Part shown: positions 26,448-36,338 of the stretch, piece by piece
Layout: each line of letters opens with the position of its first letter
How positions within the stretch are numbered: position 1 is the stretch's first letter
Assembly: GCA_030149205.1 (NCBI GenBank)
Contig: JASBSB010000007.1
Coordinates: 548,473-612,472 of the forward strand
Reading direction: 5' to 3'
From: Candidatus Heimdallarchaeota archaeon
GTDB taxonomy: Archaea > Asgardarchaeota > Heimdallarchaeia > Heimdallarchaeales > Kariarchaeaceae
Length of the DNA: 64,000 bases
Notes under the pieces: model-generated
What the model was told of the DNA's origin: nothing
The model's input: only the letters and a program-made list of their open reading frames with translations
The model's database searches: none
Program-made: the position numbers and the translations under genes

Positions 26448-27500
26448 ATGATATCGTTAGTCATAGAACAGAATCTTTACGCTTCACTAGAACCTAATAT
26501 TCGAGAGGTTCTATATATCTGCTTCCCACTCACAATTGAAAAGGGGTCTGCTTCATATCCTCTTCCGGAAGATTTCAAAGTTAGATCTGAGAAAAGCCCT
26601 GAAGATTGGATAAAAGTCGGAGCAACGGAAATTTATCTCGATAATACTCAAGAGACGAACTATGGACAATGGAAAGAGATCTACAGTATCGAAGATTTGA
26701 AAAATCTCGTCAATCACATCTCAGTCCCAACAGTAGTTGATTTTCAATCTACTAATTTTGACCCTGTGCTCCTTGAACAATCAATCAAGAATCTACCATC
26801 TTTAATCCCTGTAACAATAGTGTTTGATTATAAATCGTTAGATACTCTTTTAACCCTTATATCACTGGATCTCGATCTAGGGATACGTGTAAGAAATACT
26901 CAAAGCATTACTGAATTGTTGAGGAATTATACAAACCTTCTGAAATTTAATTCTGAGAAATTGATTCCTACTGTCACCTTAGATCAAGACTCTCGCTTTC
27001 TTATGATGGCCTACTCAAGCCGTGAATCAGTAGATCTTACAATTGACACTAGGTATGCAACTTATTTCAGTCGATCCAGATCAAGACTTTGGAAAAAGGG
27101 TGAAACCTCAGGAAACTTACAACAGATCACTAAGATTAGGATGGACTGTGATAGGGATACCTTGGTCTTCTATACCACCCCTCTTGGTCCAGCTTGTCAC
27201 AGAGGCACATACAGTTGCATTGGAGGGAAGCAGTTAAGATATAAGGATTTCTTTACAAGAGTCCAAAAGAGAATTATAAACCCAGATCCCAATTCTTATA
27301 CTCAGAGGTTGATCAAAGATCCAAAACTTCTTTCAGACAAGATAGCAGAAGAGAGTAACGAAGTAATAAATTACACAGACAAAATGAACTTAGTTTGGGA
27401 GATTGCTGACCTCACATATTTTGTATCTGTACTTATGATCAGGGAAGGTATACGGGCAAAAAACGTTTTACGTGAATTGAAATCTAGGGAGAGAAATTAG
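26448..27500 (+). CDS. hisIE: HisIE: PRA-CH and PRA-PH with an N-terminal extension
   Basis: 350 residues catalysing histidine steps 2 and 3. The cyclohydrolase domain (about 171-260) has YFSRSRSRLWKKGETSGN, MDCDRDTL and GPACHRGTYSC, the metal-binding Asp/Cys set. The pyrophosphohydrolase domain (about 275-350) has KIAEESNEVINY and WEIADLTYF. About 170 residues precede these and are not needed in usual bacterial HisIE; they read like a degenerate alpha/beta repeat. Fungal HIS4 also has about 150 residues before its PRA-CH domain. First operon gene, ATG start with AAGGT upstream. Confidence 0.92.
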   Translation: MISLVIEQNLYASLEPNIREVLYICFPLTIEKGSASYPLPEDFKVRSEKSPEDWIKVGATEIYLDNTQETNYGQWKEIYSIEDLKNLVNHISVPTVVDFQSTNFDPVLLEQSIKNLPSLIPVTIVFDYKSLDTLLTLISLDLDLGIRVRNTQSITELLRNYTNLLKFNSEKLIPTVTLDQDSRFLMMAYSSRESVDLTIDTRYATYFSRSRSRLWKKGETSGNLQQITKIRMDCDRDTLVFYTTPLGPACHRGTYSCIGGKQLRYKDFFTRVQKRIINPDPNSYTQRLIKDPKLLSDKIAEESNEVINYTDKMNLVWEIADLTYFVSVLMIREGIRAKNVLRELKSRERN

Positions 27501-27502
27501 CT

Positions 27503-28495
27503 ATGAATGGTAAGACAAGTTCAACAATTAAAATTGGCATTCCATCTAAAGGGAGAATGGGAGAAGAAACCATTGAGTTCCTCAAAAAATGTGGTTTGGA
27601 AGTAAAGAGAACAAGACGTAACTATTTTGCTTCTATTCCAGCCTATCCTGACATCAAGGTGGTTTTACAAAGGCAAGAAGACATTGTAAAAGGGGTCACC
27701 TCAGGTCTGCTTGAGATGGGTATCATCGGATTTGATTTATATACTGAAATTTTGAATAGTGAGGAGAAGAGACAAACAATAGTATTGTTTGACGACCTTG
27801 AGTTTGGAAAATGTGACTTAGCAATCGCAGTTCCTGAGGAATGGGAAATTTCTGATATTACAGAATTTGATCGGTCAAAGGGGTATAGAGTTGCAACAAA
27901 ATTCACTAACACAACCCAGGAATTTTTGGATACGCAAAATATCGCTTTTCAATTTGTTGAAGGTGCAGGAACACTCGAAATCTCACCAGCTTTGGGAAAT
28001 GCAGATTTCATTGTTGATTTGGTATCAACGGGCCAAACGCTCAAAGATAACAGGTTGAAACAGATTAACAACGGAAAGATACTCAGTTCACAAGCGATAT
28101 TTGTTGGAAACAGGACAATCCTGAAATCAACCCCTGAGGCTTTACACATAGCTAGCGATTTAATAGAAATATTTGCCGCAACATTAAGAGCAGAAAAATT
28201 TGTATCTGTATTTGTTAATATGAGGGGAAATAACAGGCAGGAGATAATTGATCAATTTTTTACTGTGGATGGATTAGAGGGTTTACAAGGTCCTACAGTG
28301 TCAGATGTATACACAAAGGACAACGGGGACTGGTTTGCGGTTCATCTTGTGGTGGCAAAGAGAAACTTACTCACAGCAATAAAAAACATCAGACAACTCG
28401 GAGGTTCTGGGGTTGTTGTTTCGGAGACTAATTATATCTTTGAGGAGGAACCAAAGCAGTACACTCTCCTTAAAGAACAGCTTAGGGGTGAATAA
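27503..28495 (+). CDS. hisG: ATP phosphoribosyltransferase, long form
   Basis: Commits ATP and PRPP to histidine synthesis. N-terminal KIGIPSKGRMGEETIEFL, a central GAGTLEISPALGNADFIVDLVSTGQTL catalytic block, and a C-terminal third (from about AEKFVSVFVNMRG) that corresponds to the ACT-like regulatory domain of long HisG. At 330 residues it should be a hexamer inhibited by histidine and needs no HisZ. The start follows the hisIE stop by 2 bp; the stop abuts the hisD ATG. Confidence 0.95.
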   Translation: MNGKTSSTIKIGIPSKGRMGEETIEFLKKCGLEVKRTRRNYFASIPAYPDIKVVLQRQEDIVKGVTSGLLEMGIIGFDLYTEILNSEEKRQTIVLFDDLEFGKCDLAIAVPEEWEISDITEFDRSKGYRVATKFTNTTQEFLDTQNIAFQFVEGAGTLEISPALGNADFIVDLVSTGQTLKDNRLKQINNGKILSSQAIFVGNRTILKSTPEALHIASDLIEIFAATLRAEKFVSVFVNMRGNNRQEIIDQFFTVDGLEGLQGPTVSDVYTKDNGDWFAVHLVVAKRNLLTAIKNIRQLGGSGVVVSETNYIFEEEPKQYTLLKEQLRGE

Positions 28496-29836
28496 ATGAA
28501 GATACTAAACGTTGATGAGGCTCGTAAGAGCATATTACTAAGAAGGCCTCTGATTGATTATGAATTGCCAGACAGACTAAAAGATGCGATTAAATCAATC
28601 TTTGGAAAAGATCTGGATGCAAGGGGTGTTGTGCTTCAAATAATTGATGATGTTATAAATGATGGAGATAAGGCACTAAAAGACCTAACCAACAGAATTG
28701 ATGGTGTTCAGATGTCGAATTTCAAAGTTCAGAGTGATGAATTTGAGAATGCTGAGTTTAACACAGAAAATGACATTTTAGTCGCATTAAAAGAATCAAT
28801 AACCCGAGTATATAGATTTCATCAGCAACAACCTGTTAACTCATGGGTTACTCAGGAGTTAGGTGGAACTCTTGGTCAACTTATACGACCAATTGAAAGA
28901 ATTGGCTGTTATGTCCCAGGTGGCTCAGCTCCTCTTCCCTCAACAGTCATAATGAGTATAATTCCTGCAATTGTTGCGGGGGTTAAACAAATTGTTATCA
29001 CAACTCCTCCTCAAAAATCTGGAGAAGTTTCCACAGTAATTCTTACAGCAGTGCAATTAATAAGAGAACAATTCCCTGATATAGAACTATCTTTATACAA
29101 GGTCGGTGGTGCTCAAGCAATCGCTGCTATGGCGTTTGGAACACAAACAATCCCCAAGGTCGATAAAATAGTAGGGCCCGGTAATATTTTTGTCTCGATA
29201 GCAAAAAAAGAGGTATTTGGGGTTGTTGGAATTGATGGAATTGCTGGACCAACAGAGGCCATGATTCTTGCAGATGAATCTGTAAATGCTGATCTGATAG
29301 CTGCTGATCTTCTTGCACAGGCAGAACATGATCCGATGGCAGTACCCATTCTGGTTACGACCAGCCTAGACTTTGCTTTACTGGTCAACAAATGTGTTGA
29401 GAAGCAAGTTGCAGACCTTTCCAGATCAGAGATAATCAAATCATCTATAAACAACAGGGGTGGAATCGTGTTAGTTGACAGCATTGAACAAGGAATTGTT
29501 ATAGTCAACGAATTTGCACCAGAACATCTTTCACTTGCAGTGAAAGGTTATTGGGACATTATTCCCAAGATTCATAATGCTGGAGGTATATTTCTTGGTG
29601 AGCTTTCTTGTGAGGTTCTAGGTGATTACATCGCGGGACCAAGCCATGTGATGCCCACAGGTGGTTCTGCTAAATATGCCTCACCTTTGAATATATTAGA
29701 CTTTGTGAAGATCGTCAGTCTCGTTGGACTCGATAAGTCAACAGTCCAAAAAATATCTACGCAAGCAGAAACAATAGCCCAATCCGAAAAGCTGACTGCA
29801 CACGCAGCAGCAGCTAAACTTAGGAGTCAGATATAA
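28496..29836 (+). CDS. hisD: Histidinol dehydrogenase
   Basis: Oxidises histidinol to histidine with two NAD. 446 residues with RPIERIGCYVPGGSAPLPSTV, KVDKIVGPGNIFV, the zinc/catalytic LLAQAEHDP, EFAPEHLSL and GDYIAGPSHVMPTGGSAKY. Start ATG directly joined to the hisG stop (TAAATG); the stop overlaps the hisC ATG by one base. Three minus-strand ORFs inside this gene are shadows. Confidence 0.96.
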   Translation: MKILNVDEARKSILLRRPLIDYELPDRLKDAIKSIFGKDLDARGVVLQIIDDVINDGDKALKDLTNRIDGVQMSNFKVQSDEFENAEFNTENDILVALKESITRVYRFHQQQPVNSWVTQELGGTLGQLIRPIERIGCYVPGGSAPLPSTVIMSIIPAIVAGVKQIVITTPPQKSGEVSTVILTAVQLIREQFPDIELSLYKVGGAQAIAAMAFGTQTIPKVDKIVGPGNIFVSIAKKEVFGVVGIDGIAGPTEAMILADESVNADLIAADLLAQAEHDPMAVPILVTTSLDFALLVNKCVEKQVADLSRSEIIKSSINNRGGIVLVDSIEQGIVIVNEFAPEHLSLAVKGYWDIIPKIHNAGGIFLGELSCEVLGDYIAGPSHVMPTGGSAKYASPLNILDFVKIVSLVGLDKSTVQKISTQAETIAQSEKLTAHAAAAKLRSQI

Positions 29837-30942
29837 TGATCCCTAGAATTGCAGTACAGTCAATGGAAGCTTATTCTCCATTAAAAAGTCTAAAAGAAAT
29901 TTCAGAAGAGATAAAGCTCGATGTCAATGAAATCGTCAAACTCAATGGGAACGAGAACCCATTTCCATTATCATTTCAAATGACTGATACCATAAACTTA
30001 GAAGTATATCCAGACCCAGAGTCGAAGGTTCTCACTCAAAAGATTGCAAATTTTGTTGGGTTAGCACCAGATCAGGTCTTTGTTGGTGCTGGTGCGGATG
30101 AAATAATTGATCTGATACAACGGGCATTTCTCAATCCAGGTGATAGAGTAATCAGCTTAGAACCAACATTCAGCATGTACGAGTTTTTCTGTAATCTGAA
30201 CTCGGGAAATTTTATATCAATCCCCATGAGGAAGGTGGTTAATCTCAACCTATCAGAATATCAAATCCCCACAGACAAGGTGCTGAAGGAGGCAGATAAT
30301 GCAAAGATGATTTTTCTTAGCTCACCTAATAATCCAGATGGGAAGCTGGTCAACAATAATCTTATCTTAGAATTACTACGGAAAGGGGTGCTCGTTGTAC
30401 TGGATGAGGCCTATATTGAATTTTCACATCAATCACCAACAATAAACTTAGTAAATGAGTATTCAAATCTGATTGTCTTAAGAACCTTCAGCAAAGCGTT
30501 TGGACTGGCTGGCATGAGAATTGGGTATGCACTTCTAAACCCAGAGTTAAAGTTCATCCTCCAGAAGATCAAGCAACCTTATAATGTTACAACATTGTCT
30601 CAAAATCTCGCAATAAATGCATTGGAAAGAATTAAGGAGATACAAGAGAATGTAGAAGTTATAAAAGAGATCAGAGATGAATACTTTCAAAAATTTTCTG
30701 AGCTGACTATTCAAACCGACCAATTGAAAATTCACAGATCAGATGCAAATTTCATTCTAATGGACTTTACTACTCCAAAAATTGCAAGTGAGATTTTCCA
30801 GTATCTGAAGCAAGAGGGAGTTCTCGTAAGATATTACAATAATGAAATACTTAACAGCTCAATACGTGTATCAATCGGGAGAAGGGAACAGATGGAGAAG
30901 GTTTATTCTCTTCTCTCAAAAAAACTAGCGGTGATAAAATGA
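29836..30942 (+). CDS. hisC: Histidinol-phosphate aminotransferase
   Basis: PLP enzyme converting imidazole acetol phosphate and Glu to histidinol phosphate. 368 residues: KLNGNENPFP, GAGADEIIDLI, SSPNNPDGKL, VLDEAYIEF, and the PLP lysine in LRTFSKAFGLAGMRIGY. Its one-base overlap with hisD and four-base overlap with hisB indicate translational coupling. The fold is shared with other class I aminotransferases, but operon context fixes the role. Confidence 0.95.
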   Translation: MIPRIAVQSMEAYSPLKSLKEISEEIKLDVNEIVKLNGNENPFPLSFQMTDTINLEVYPDPESKVLTQKIANFVGLAPDQVFVGAGADEIIDLIQRAFLNPGDRVISLEPTFSMYEFFCNLNSGNFISIPMRKVVNLNLSEYQIPTDKVLKEADNAKMIFLSSPNNPDGKLVNNNLILELLRKGVLVVLDEAYIEFSHQSPTINLVNEYSNLIVLRTFSKAFGLAGMRIGYALLNPELKFILQKIKQPYNVTTLSQNLAINALERIKEIQENVEVIKEIRDEYFQKFSELTIQTDQLKIHRSDANFILMDFTTPKIASEIFQYLKQEGVLVRYYNNEILNSSIRVSIGRREQMEKVYSLLSKKLAVIK

Positions 30943-31535
30943 CAAGACAAGGAGAAATCAGTCGAAAGACAAAGGAAACAGAAATCAAAGTTGTAATAAA
31001 CTTGGATGGAGAGGGAAACACGAACATATCAACAGGTATTGGGTTCTTGAACCACATGCTCACAGCATTCGCTGTTCATGGAAAATTTAACCTAGAGGTA
31101 AAAGCAATTGGGGATCTAGATATTGACACACATCACACAGTGGAAGATATAGCCATCTGTCTGGGGCTAGCAATACAACAAGCAATAGGAGAAAAAAGAG
31201 GGATTGAACGAATGGCAGATTCCTTTGTTCCAATGGATGAATCTCTGGTTCGTGTAGTCTTGGATCTATCAGGAAGACCATATTTTGTTAGTGACTTCAA
31301 ATGGGATTCTCCCTTAATTGGAAGTATCAGCTCTCAGATCATTAAAACCAGTGAGATTGAACATTTTCTAGAAACCCTTGCCTTCAGATCACTTACCACA
31401 CTTCACATAAAGGTGTTCTATGGGAGAGATGACCATCACATGTCTGAAGCTGTTTTCAAGGCACTTGGGAGGGCATTGTATAAAGCAACTAGGATTGTTG
31501 GCACTACTGTTCCCTCATCAAAGGGAATACTGTAA
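30939..31535 (+). CDS. hisB: Imidazoleglycerol-phosphate dehydratase
   Basis: Dehydrates IGP to imidazole acetol phosphate using two Mn ions. 198 residues; the duplicated metal motifs are THHTVEDIA and DDHHMSEAVFKA, with GIGFLNHMLTAFAVHG at the start. It is the single-domain form without a fused histidinol-phosphatase, so that phosphatase must come from elsewhere. ATGA overlap with hisC. Confidence 0.96.
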   Translation: MTRQGEISRKTKETEIKVVINLDGEGNTNISTGIGFLNHMLTAFAVHGKFNLEVKAIGDLDIDTHHTVEDIAICLGLAIQQAIGEKRGIERMADSFVPMDESLVRVVLDLSGRPYFVSDFKWDSPLIGSISSQIIKTSEIEHFLETLAFRSLTTLHIKVFYGRDDHHMSEAVFKALGRALYKATRIVGTTVPSSKGIL

Positions 31536-31546
31536 GAGGATAAAAG

Positions 31547-32149
31547 ATGATAGCAATAGTTAATACTGGCTCTGGAAATCTAAGATCAGTTCAAAAAGCA
31601 CTTGAATTATTTTATCCAGAGATTAAGATAATTGATACCCCAAAAAGCATCAGTTCAGCAGATGGGATGGTCTTGCCTGGGGTAGGTTCCTTTGGTGATG
31701 CAGTTGATACATTAAATGAAATAGATCTTTTTGAGGAAGTTAAGGAGTTGGGAAAATCCATACCGGTACTTGGAATTTGTCTGGGAATGCAGATTCTTTT
31801 TGAGCGATCTGAAGAGTCACCAGATGCTACAGGTTTAGGATTGTTAAGAGGAGAGGTTTTAAAACTTCATCCTCTCAATGATACTAATGTCCCACATACT
31901 GGTTGGAATCGTTTAATTCCACAGCAAAAGGAACAGAAGATTGAGAACCTTAAGTACGCCTATTTCAATCACTCATATTACTGCCACCCTGAGGATGAAA
32001 ATGTTATTGATTATTCTGTTATCCATGGGGGAAAATATCCCGCGATTATCCAGAAGAGAAATATCTTAGCAACACAGTTTCATCCAGAAAAGAGTAGAGA
32101 GAGTGGTGAACAGGTGTTGAAGTATTTTGTGAGGTCGGTTAGACAGTGA
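31547..32149 (+). CDS. hisH: IGP synthase glutaminase subunit
   Basis: Class I glutamine amidotransferase that supplies ammonia to HisF. 200 residues: GSGNLRSVQKAL, GVGSFGDAV, the nucleophile elbow LGICLGMQILFE and the His-Glu pair in QFHPEKS. ATG preceded by GAGGA. Stop overlaps the GTG start of hisA/F (GTGA), so HisH is made next to its HisF partner. Confidence 0.95.
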   Translation: MIAIVNTGSGNLRSVQKALELFYPEIKIIDTPKSISSADGMVLPGVGSFGDAVDTLNEIDLFEEVKELGKSIPVLGICLGMQILFERSEESPDATGLGLLRGEVLKLHPLNDTNVPHTGWNRLIPQQKEQKIENLKYAYFNHSYYCHPEDENVIDYSVIHGGKYPAIIQKRNILATQFHPEKSRESGEQVLKYFVRSVRQ

Positions 32150-33738
32150 AGAAAATACTTGTAGCAATAGATCTCATGAACGGAGAGGTAGTCAGACTTA
32201 GCCAAGGTGAATTTTCAAATAAGACAGTCTATTCAAAGACGCCTCTAGATGTAATGAAGAAGTTTGTCTCAGAAGGGGTCGAATGGTTTCATATTGTAAA
32301 CCTTGATGGAACACAAGCAGAACCGAAAATACAACCCAATAATGGAACCAATAATGGAACCAAAACAGGAACTAATAATGAGACTGACGATGACAGTAGG
32401 TCTGCCAATTTAACCGTCATAAGACAACTGATCAAGTATGGAAAATCAGTTGGGGTCAGTATTCAAATTGGTGGAGGGGTAAGAAATTATACCCAGGTCA
32501 AAAAATACCTTGAAATTGGTGTTGACAGGGTTGTGATTGGAACCTTGGTGTTCAGTGATCCAACTGAATTTAAAAAAATATTATCCGCGTATTCGACTCA
32601 AGTAGTCGTTGCTCTTGATGTCTTGGATGGAATTGTAAGGGTTCATGGTTGGACTAAATCAACAGAGACAAGCATTGAAACTGCAATCTCTGACCTTCTT
32701 TCTCTTGGTGTATCCAACTTTCTTGTGACAGACATCAAGAAGGATGGAATGCTGTCAGGAATTAATACTGAACTTTACAGAAAAATTCAATCCCTTTTAG
32801 ACAGTTCGGAGAGTAAAAAATCAGGGAATCACATTGAGATTATTGCTTCTGGGGGTGTAAATTCTCTTGACTCAATTAAATCTGCATTAGAGGTCTGTGG
32901 ATCTGTTGTCGTAGGTAGGAGTCTATATGAGGGAACAATTAACCAAGCTCAACTTGGAAACATAATTTTGGCGTATAACAAAAGCTATCTGACAAAACGA
33001 ATCATTCCATGTCTTGATGTAAAAAATGGGAAGGTTGTCAAGGGGGTCAACTTTCTCAATCTCAAAGATATAGGTGATCCAGTCGAGATGGCAATGTACT
33101 ACAATGAAAAAGGGGCTGATGAGCTTGTGTTTTTAGATATTACTGCCACAGTTGAAGGTCGAAAAGCAACACTTTCCAAGATACGTGAGGTTGCAGAGAC
33201 TGTATTCATCCCATTCACAGTTGGTGGAGGGGTCAAGACACTTGCCGATATTCAAGATATCATTAATGCAGGAGCAGAGAAGGTCGCCATTAATTCGGGA
33301 GCGATAAGCAACCCAGAAGTTCTGACTCAGGGTGCACATAAATTTGGCTCTCAATGCATAGTCTTAGCTGTCGATGTTAAACAAAAAGGTGACACTTGGG
33401 AGGTTTACTCTCAGGCAGGAACACAACCAACAGGGCTTGATGCATTTAGATGGATTGAGAAAGCCATATCTAAGGGAGCAGGTGAAATTCTTGTCACAAG
33501 TATAGACAGAGACGGAACCAAACAGGGTTTCGATTTACAGCTGTTGTCAGAGCTACGAGCAAGATTCAAGGTACCCATTATTGCTTCTGGTGGTGCTGGT
33601 CAAGTAGAGCATTTTGCAGAGATATTTGACATTGGGATTGATGCAGGATTGGCTGCATCCATCTTTCATGAGAGAGAGATTGAGATTCATACCCTGAAAA
33701 GGCTATTGAAAAGTCGAAATGTTAGAGTAAGAATCTGA
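32146..33738 (+). CDS. hisAF: HisA-HisF fusion (ProFAR isomerase plus IGP synthase cyclase)
   Basis: One 530-residue frame carries two (beta-alpha)8 barrels in series. HisA (about 1-280) has [20 protein letters not shown], the catalytic Asp in TDIKKDGM and IIASGGV. HisF (about 282-530) has [34 protein letters not shown] and IIASGGAG. The junction ([17 protein letters not shown]) shows no linker, internal stop or start. HisA also has an acidic Asn/Gly/Thr-rich insertion (about residues 58-88). GTG start. The two steps are consecutive, so fusion would link them. Confidence 0.93.
   Translation: MKKILVAIDLMNGEVVRLSQGEFSNKTVYSKTPLDVMKKFVSEGVEWFHIVNLDGTQAEPKIQPNNGTNNGTKTGTNNETDDDSRSANLTVIRQLIKYGKSVGVSIQIGGGVRNYTQVKKYLEIGVDRVVIGTLVFSDPTEFKKILSAYSTQVVVALDVLDGIVRVHGWTKSTETSIETAISDLLSLGVSNFLVTDIKKDGMLSGINTELYRKIQSLLDSSESKKSGNHIEIIASGGVNSLDSIKSALEVCGSVVVGRSLYEGTINQAQLGNIILAYNKSYLTKRIIPCLDVKNGKVVKGVNFLNLKDIGDPVEMAMYYNEKGADELVFLDITATVEGRKATLSKIREVAETVFIPFTVGGGVKTLADIQDIINAGAEKVAINSGAISNPEVLTQGAHKFGSQCIVLAVDVKQKGDTWEVYSQAGTQPTGLDAFRWIEKAISKGAGEILVTSIDRDGTKQGFDLQLLSELRARFKVPIIASGGAGQVEHFAEIFDIGIDAGLAASIFHEREIEIHTLKRLLKSRNVRVRI
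32338..32385 (+). repeat. 12-bp tandem repeat inside hisA
   Basis: Two exact copies of AATAATGGAACC (32338-32361) are followed by two degenerate units (AAAACAGGAACT, AATAATGAGACT). They encode NNGT-type repeats within a loop of the HisA barrel after VNLDGTQAE. The reading frame is kept because the unit is 12 bp. Confidence 0.8.
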
Positions 33739-33800
33739 GGGCTCTGGGGTAATATATAAAATATAAACGGTTAAAATAATACAACCTCCAACGGAACAAG

Positions 33801-33811
33801 ACTTTTAAATT
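33801..33811 (+). promoter_or_regulatory. TATA box for the amylase gene
   Basis: ACTTTTAAATT lies about 20-30 nt upstream of the GTG start at 33831, matching a leaderless archaeal promoter. It also separates this gene from the his operon. Confidence 0.45.
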
Positions 33812-33830
33812 CGGGCTGAGAATCAGATTA

Positions 33831-36059
33831 GTGACCATCAAGTCTTTACTCATCATCATACTCGTGCTGTTCAGTCCAGTTATCATTGTGGAAAGCTTAC
33901 CAACACCAAGTCAGAATGGTAAAATCATAATAATGTCTCCCTCAGGTCCTATACTAGTACCAAATTCTGTTAACAAAAGCAAAGTCATTCCTATTGGGAA
34001 TAAGGTTCTATTGCAGCCGTATTTTTGGTTAATGCCAGACACTGGAACCCTTTGGACACAGTTGACAGACTACATTCCTTACTTTAAACAGATAGGCTTT
34101 GACTCCCTCTGGTTACCACCTGTGGCAAAAACACAATCTGGTGATATTGCAAGAGGTGGGTACGAACCCTATGATTATTATGATCTTGGACAATACAATC
34201 AAAAAGGAGCTGTTCAAACACGTTATGGTTCCAGAGCAGAGTTAGAACAGCTAATTCAGGCAGCCAATGACGCAGGCATTGGGACAATCGCAGATGTCGT
34301 CATAAACCACAGAGTTGGTGGGTTCCCAGAAAATAATACATTTACCGGTACAGTCACGAATACAAATTTCATGGAGGTACTCAGCGGAAAGCTGAAGATG
34401 AACTATACTGATTTCTGGCCAAACAAGTACGGAACTGGCGACAGGTTCCAGTATGGCTCTCTACCTGACATCTCACACTCTGTACCTTATGTCCAATCAG
34501 AGTTCGTAAAATATGGGCTCTGGTTAAGGGATGTCATTGGATTTGACGGATACAGGTTTGATACCGCTCTGGGGATTCCTCCCTTCATGCTTCGATACTG
34601 GATGCAAAACGTGACAGGCACTTGGGGAGCAGCTGAGTATTGGGCAAGATACCCAGAGAGGAATGATATCATGTCTTACATCAAGCAAACAAACAACACA
34701 GTTACTGCCTTTGATTTTCCGCTTCTTGCTCACCTCAGGGATATGACAAATTTCAATGGCTCGTATGACATGAGGATGCTCCCCTTCTCTGGCTTATCTT
34801 GGATAAACCCAAAGGCTGTGACGTTTGCAGTTAACCACGATACATACAGAGATTCGTTCAATATCAAGGCAAACAGACAACTTGCGTATGCATACATCAT
34901 GACACATCAAGGATACCCTTCTGTTTTTTGGATGGACTACCTCAATCCAAACCTACATGGGTTTCTCAACACCATAGTTCAGATACACAACCTCTATGCA
35001 AAAGGTGACACCAAGCTGCTGTATGTTGATCAAGATAATTATGTTGCTCAGAGAATGGGTGATCCTGGGCTGATTATAGCCATCAATGATAACCCCATAA
35101 CCTCAAAAAGTATTCAGATTCATACCAAGTGGAACAGTTCGACTCTTCATGAGTTGACTGGGAGATTTGGAAGCATCAAGACAGACAGTTTTGGAAATAC
35201 AACACTTCAAATACCTCCATCCAACTTTCTGATTTATTCCACAGGGCAGCCAGTTTCAAATTTGAGCCGGATTGTAGATATCAACTCATTTAGGAGTCCA
35301 ACAGCTCTAGAGAAAAGAACTGTGGATCTAACATCTCCCTTCGATGACAAGTGGGGAAATCCAGTATACATGGATAAGATCGGAGATGCGTTTGAAGCAC
35401 CATTCGATCTTAGTAATCTTTACGCGAGATATGATAACAATAACCTGTATGTATCACTAAACTATGACAATCTCTATGATGGACATCAGGGGAAGATCGA
35501 CTATGGACTTGCCCTCAGCAACAAATTTGGAGGTGCAATAGATGACCCTGGGCTCCACCCAGACATCAAGTGGGCAGGAACAGACAACAGACCAGATTTC
35601 CTGATATATGTTCACACAGATCAAAAATCTGATTCATACAAGAGGTACATAACAGGCATCTCCAGTTATGAATGGACTGGAAATGCTTGGAAGAACTCCT
35701 CGTTGACATTGACAACAAAAATGGATAAAATTATTGGAAATGTAGAATTTAAGATTCCTTTGCAACAGCTACAAATTGAGGGACAGGTCTCTCTCAAAGG
35801 ATTTGCAACCCCCTCGAATTTCACCGGTGTAAAGGACTCTGTTCCACAGGATCAAACAATAGCAATCCATGGTGGAGAAACATCATGGTTGTTCATGCCA
35901 CCTTCATTGACACTTGATTATTACTCTTCCAATTCAAGTGTCACTAGCAAAACATCTAGAAGTTCAACTTCCACGTCGGGAAACCCAATATCTGTTTCTT
36001 ATGTTGTATTTCTATCACCTGCTATCATGATTATTGTTAAGAAAAGGTTATTTAGATAA
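33831..36059 (+). CDS. Secreted GH13 alpha-amylase with C-terminal membrane anchor
   Basis: 742 residues. N-terminal signal peptide (SLLIIILVLFSPVIIVES), GH13 barrel (about 45-420): YIPYFKQIGFDSLWLPP, ADVVINHRVGG, nucleophile Asp in GFDGYRFDTA, acid Glu in WGAAEYW and the third Asp in FAVNHDTYRD. Then a beta-rich domain (about 490-690), a Ser/Thr-rich spacer, and a terminal hydrophobic helix with a basic end (VSYVVFLSPAIMIIVKK). It should hydrolyse alpha-1,4-glucans outside the cell while tethered to the membrane. GTG start. Confidence 0.92.
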   Translation: MTIKSLLIIILVLFSPVIIVESLPTPSQNGKIIIMSPSGPILVPNSVNKSKVIPIGNKVLLQPYFWLMPDTGTLWTQLTDYIPYFKQIGFDSLWLPPVAKTQSGDIARGGYEPYDYYDLGQYNQKGAVQTRYGSRAELEQLIQAANDAGIGTIADVVINHRVGGFPENNTFTGTVTNTNFMEVLSGKLKMNYTDFWPNKYGTGDRFQYGSLPDISHSVPYVQSEFVKYGLWLRDVIGFDGYRFDTALGIPPFMLRYWMQNVTGTWGAAEYWARYPERNDIMSYIKQTNNTVTAFDFPLLAHLRDMTNFNGSYDMRMLPFSGLSWINPKAVTFAVNHDTYRDSFNIKANRQLAYAYIMTHQGYPSVFWMDYLNPNLHGFLNTIVQIHNLYAKGDTKLLYVDQDNYVAQRMGDPGLIIAINDNPITSKSIQIHTKWNSSTLHELTGRFGSIKTDSFGNTTLQIPPSNFLIYSTGQPVSNLSRIVDINSFRSPTALEKRTVDLTSPFDDKWGNPVYMDKIGDAFEAPFDLSNLYARYDNNNLYVSLNYDNLYDGHQGKIDYGLALSNKFGGAIDDPGLHPDIKWAGTDNRPDFLIYVHTDQKSDSYKRYITGISSYEWTGNAWKNSSLTLTTKMDKIIGNVEFKIPLQQLQIEGQVSLKGFATPSNFTGVKDSVPQDQTIAIHGGETSWLFMPPSLTLDYYSSNSSVTSKTSRSSTSTSGNPISVSYVVFLSPAIMIIVKKRLFR

Positions 36060-36218
36060 TTCTAAGGAGGTTTTCCCCCTCACATCAATGCGTTACTGTG
36101 CTTTATTCAATTATTAATCTAGTATTATCCAACAGATTAAAGCTTTAGATGACCAGAGGAACATTTACAGATATTTGAACCAAAATGGGTATTGAATTTT
36201 TGGTCAAGTTTGAACGGA

Positions 36219-36236
36219 TTGTTAGAGCTCTAACAA
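36219..36236. promoter_or_regulatory. 18-bp palindromic operator candidate (distal)
   Basis: TTGTTAGAGCTCTAACAA is a perfect 18-bp palindrome. The core TTAGAGCTCTAACAA recurs at 36392-36406, 173 bp away, close to the start of the PadR-like gene. Two copies of one palindrome in a promoter region fit a dimeric winged-helix repressor such as PadR, so this is likely an autoregulatory site. Confidence 0.6.
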
Positions 36237-36338
36237 CTGCTTGGTTGCTTCAATTTTTTGCCTGGTTTAAGTTAAGCTCTTCACAAATGATTTCATTAGA
36301 AACATAAATTAAATTGTTTGTGTTCTTACATCAATCGC

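Noticed and set aside
29093-29508. Three overlapping minus-strand ORFs inside hisD
   Set aside because: hisD is unambiguous on the plus strand; the three frames are Ser/Ile-rich artefacts of its codon use.
36060-36090. Terminator after the amylase gene (AAGGAGG/CCCCCT)
   Set aside because: The stem is short, contains mismatches and lacks a T-run; not strong enough to annotate as a terminator.
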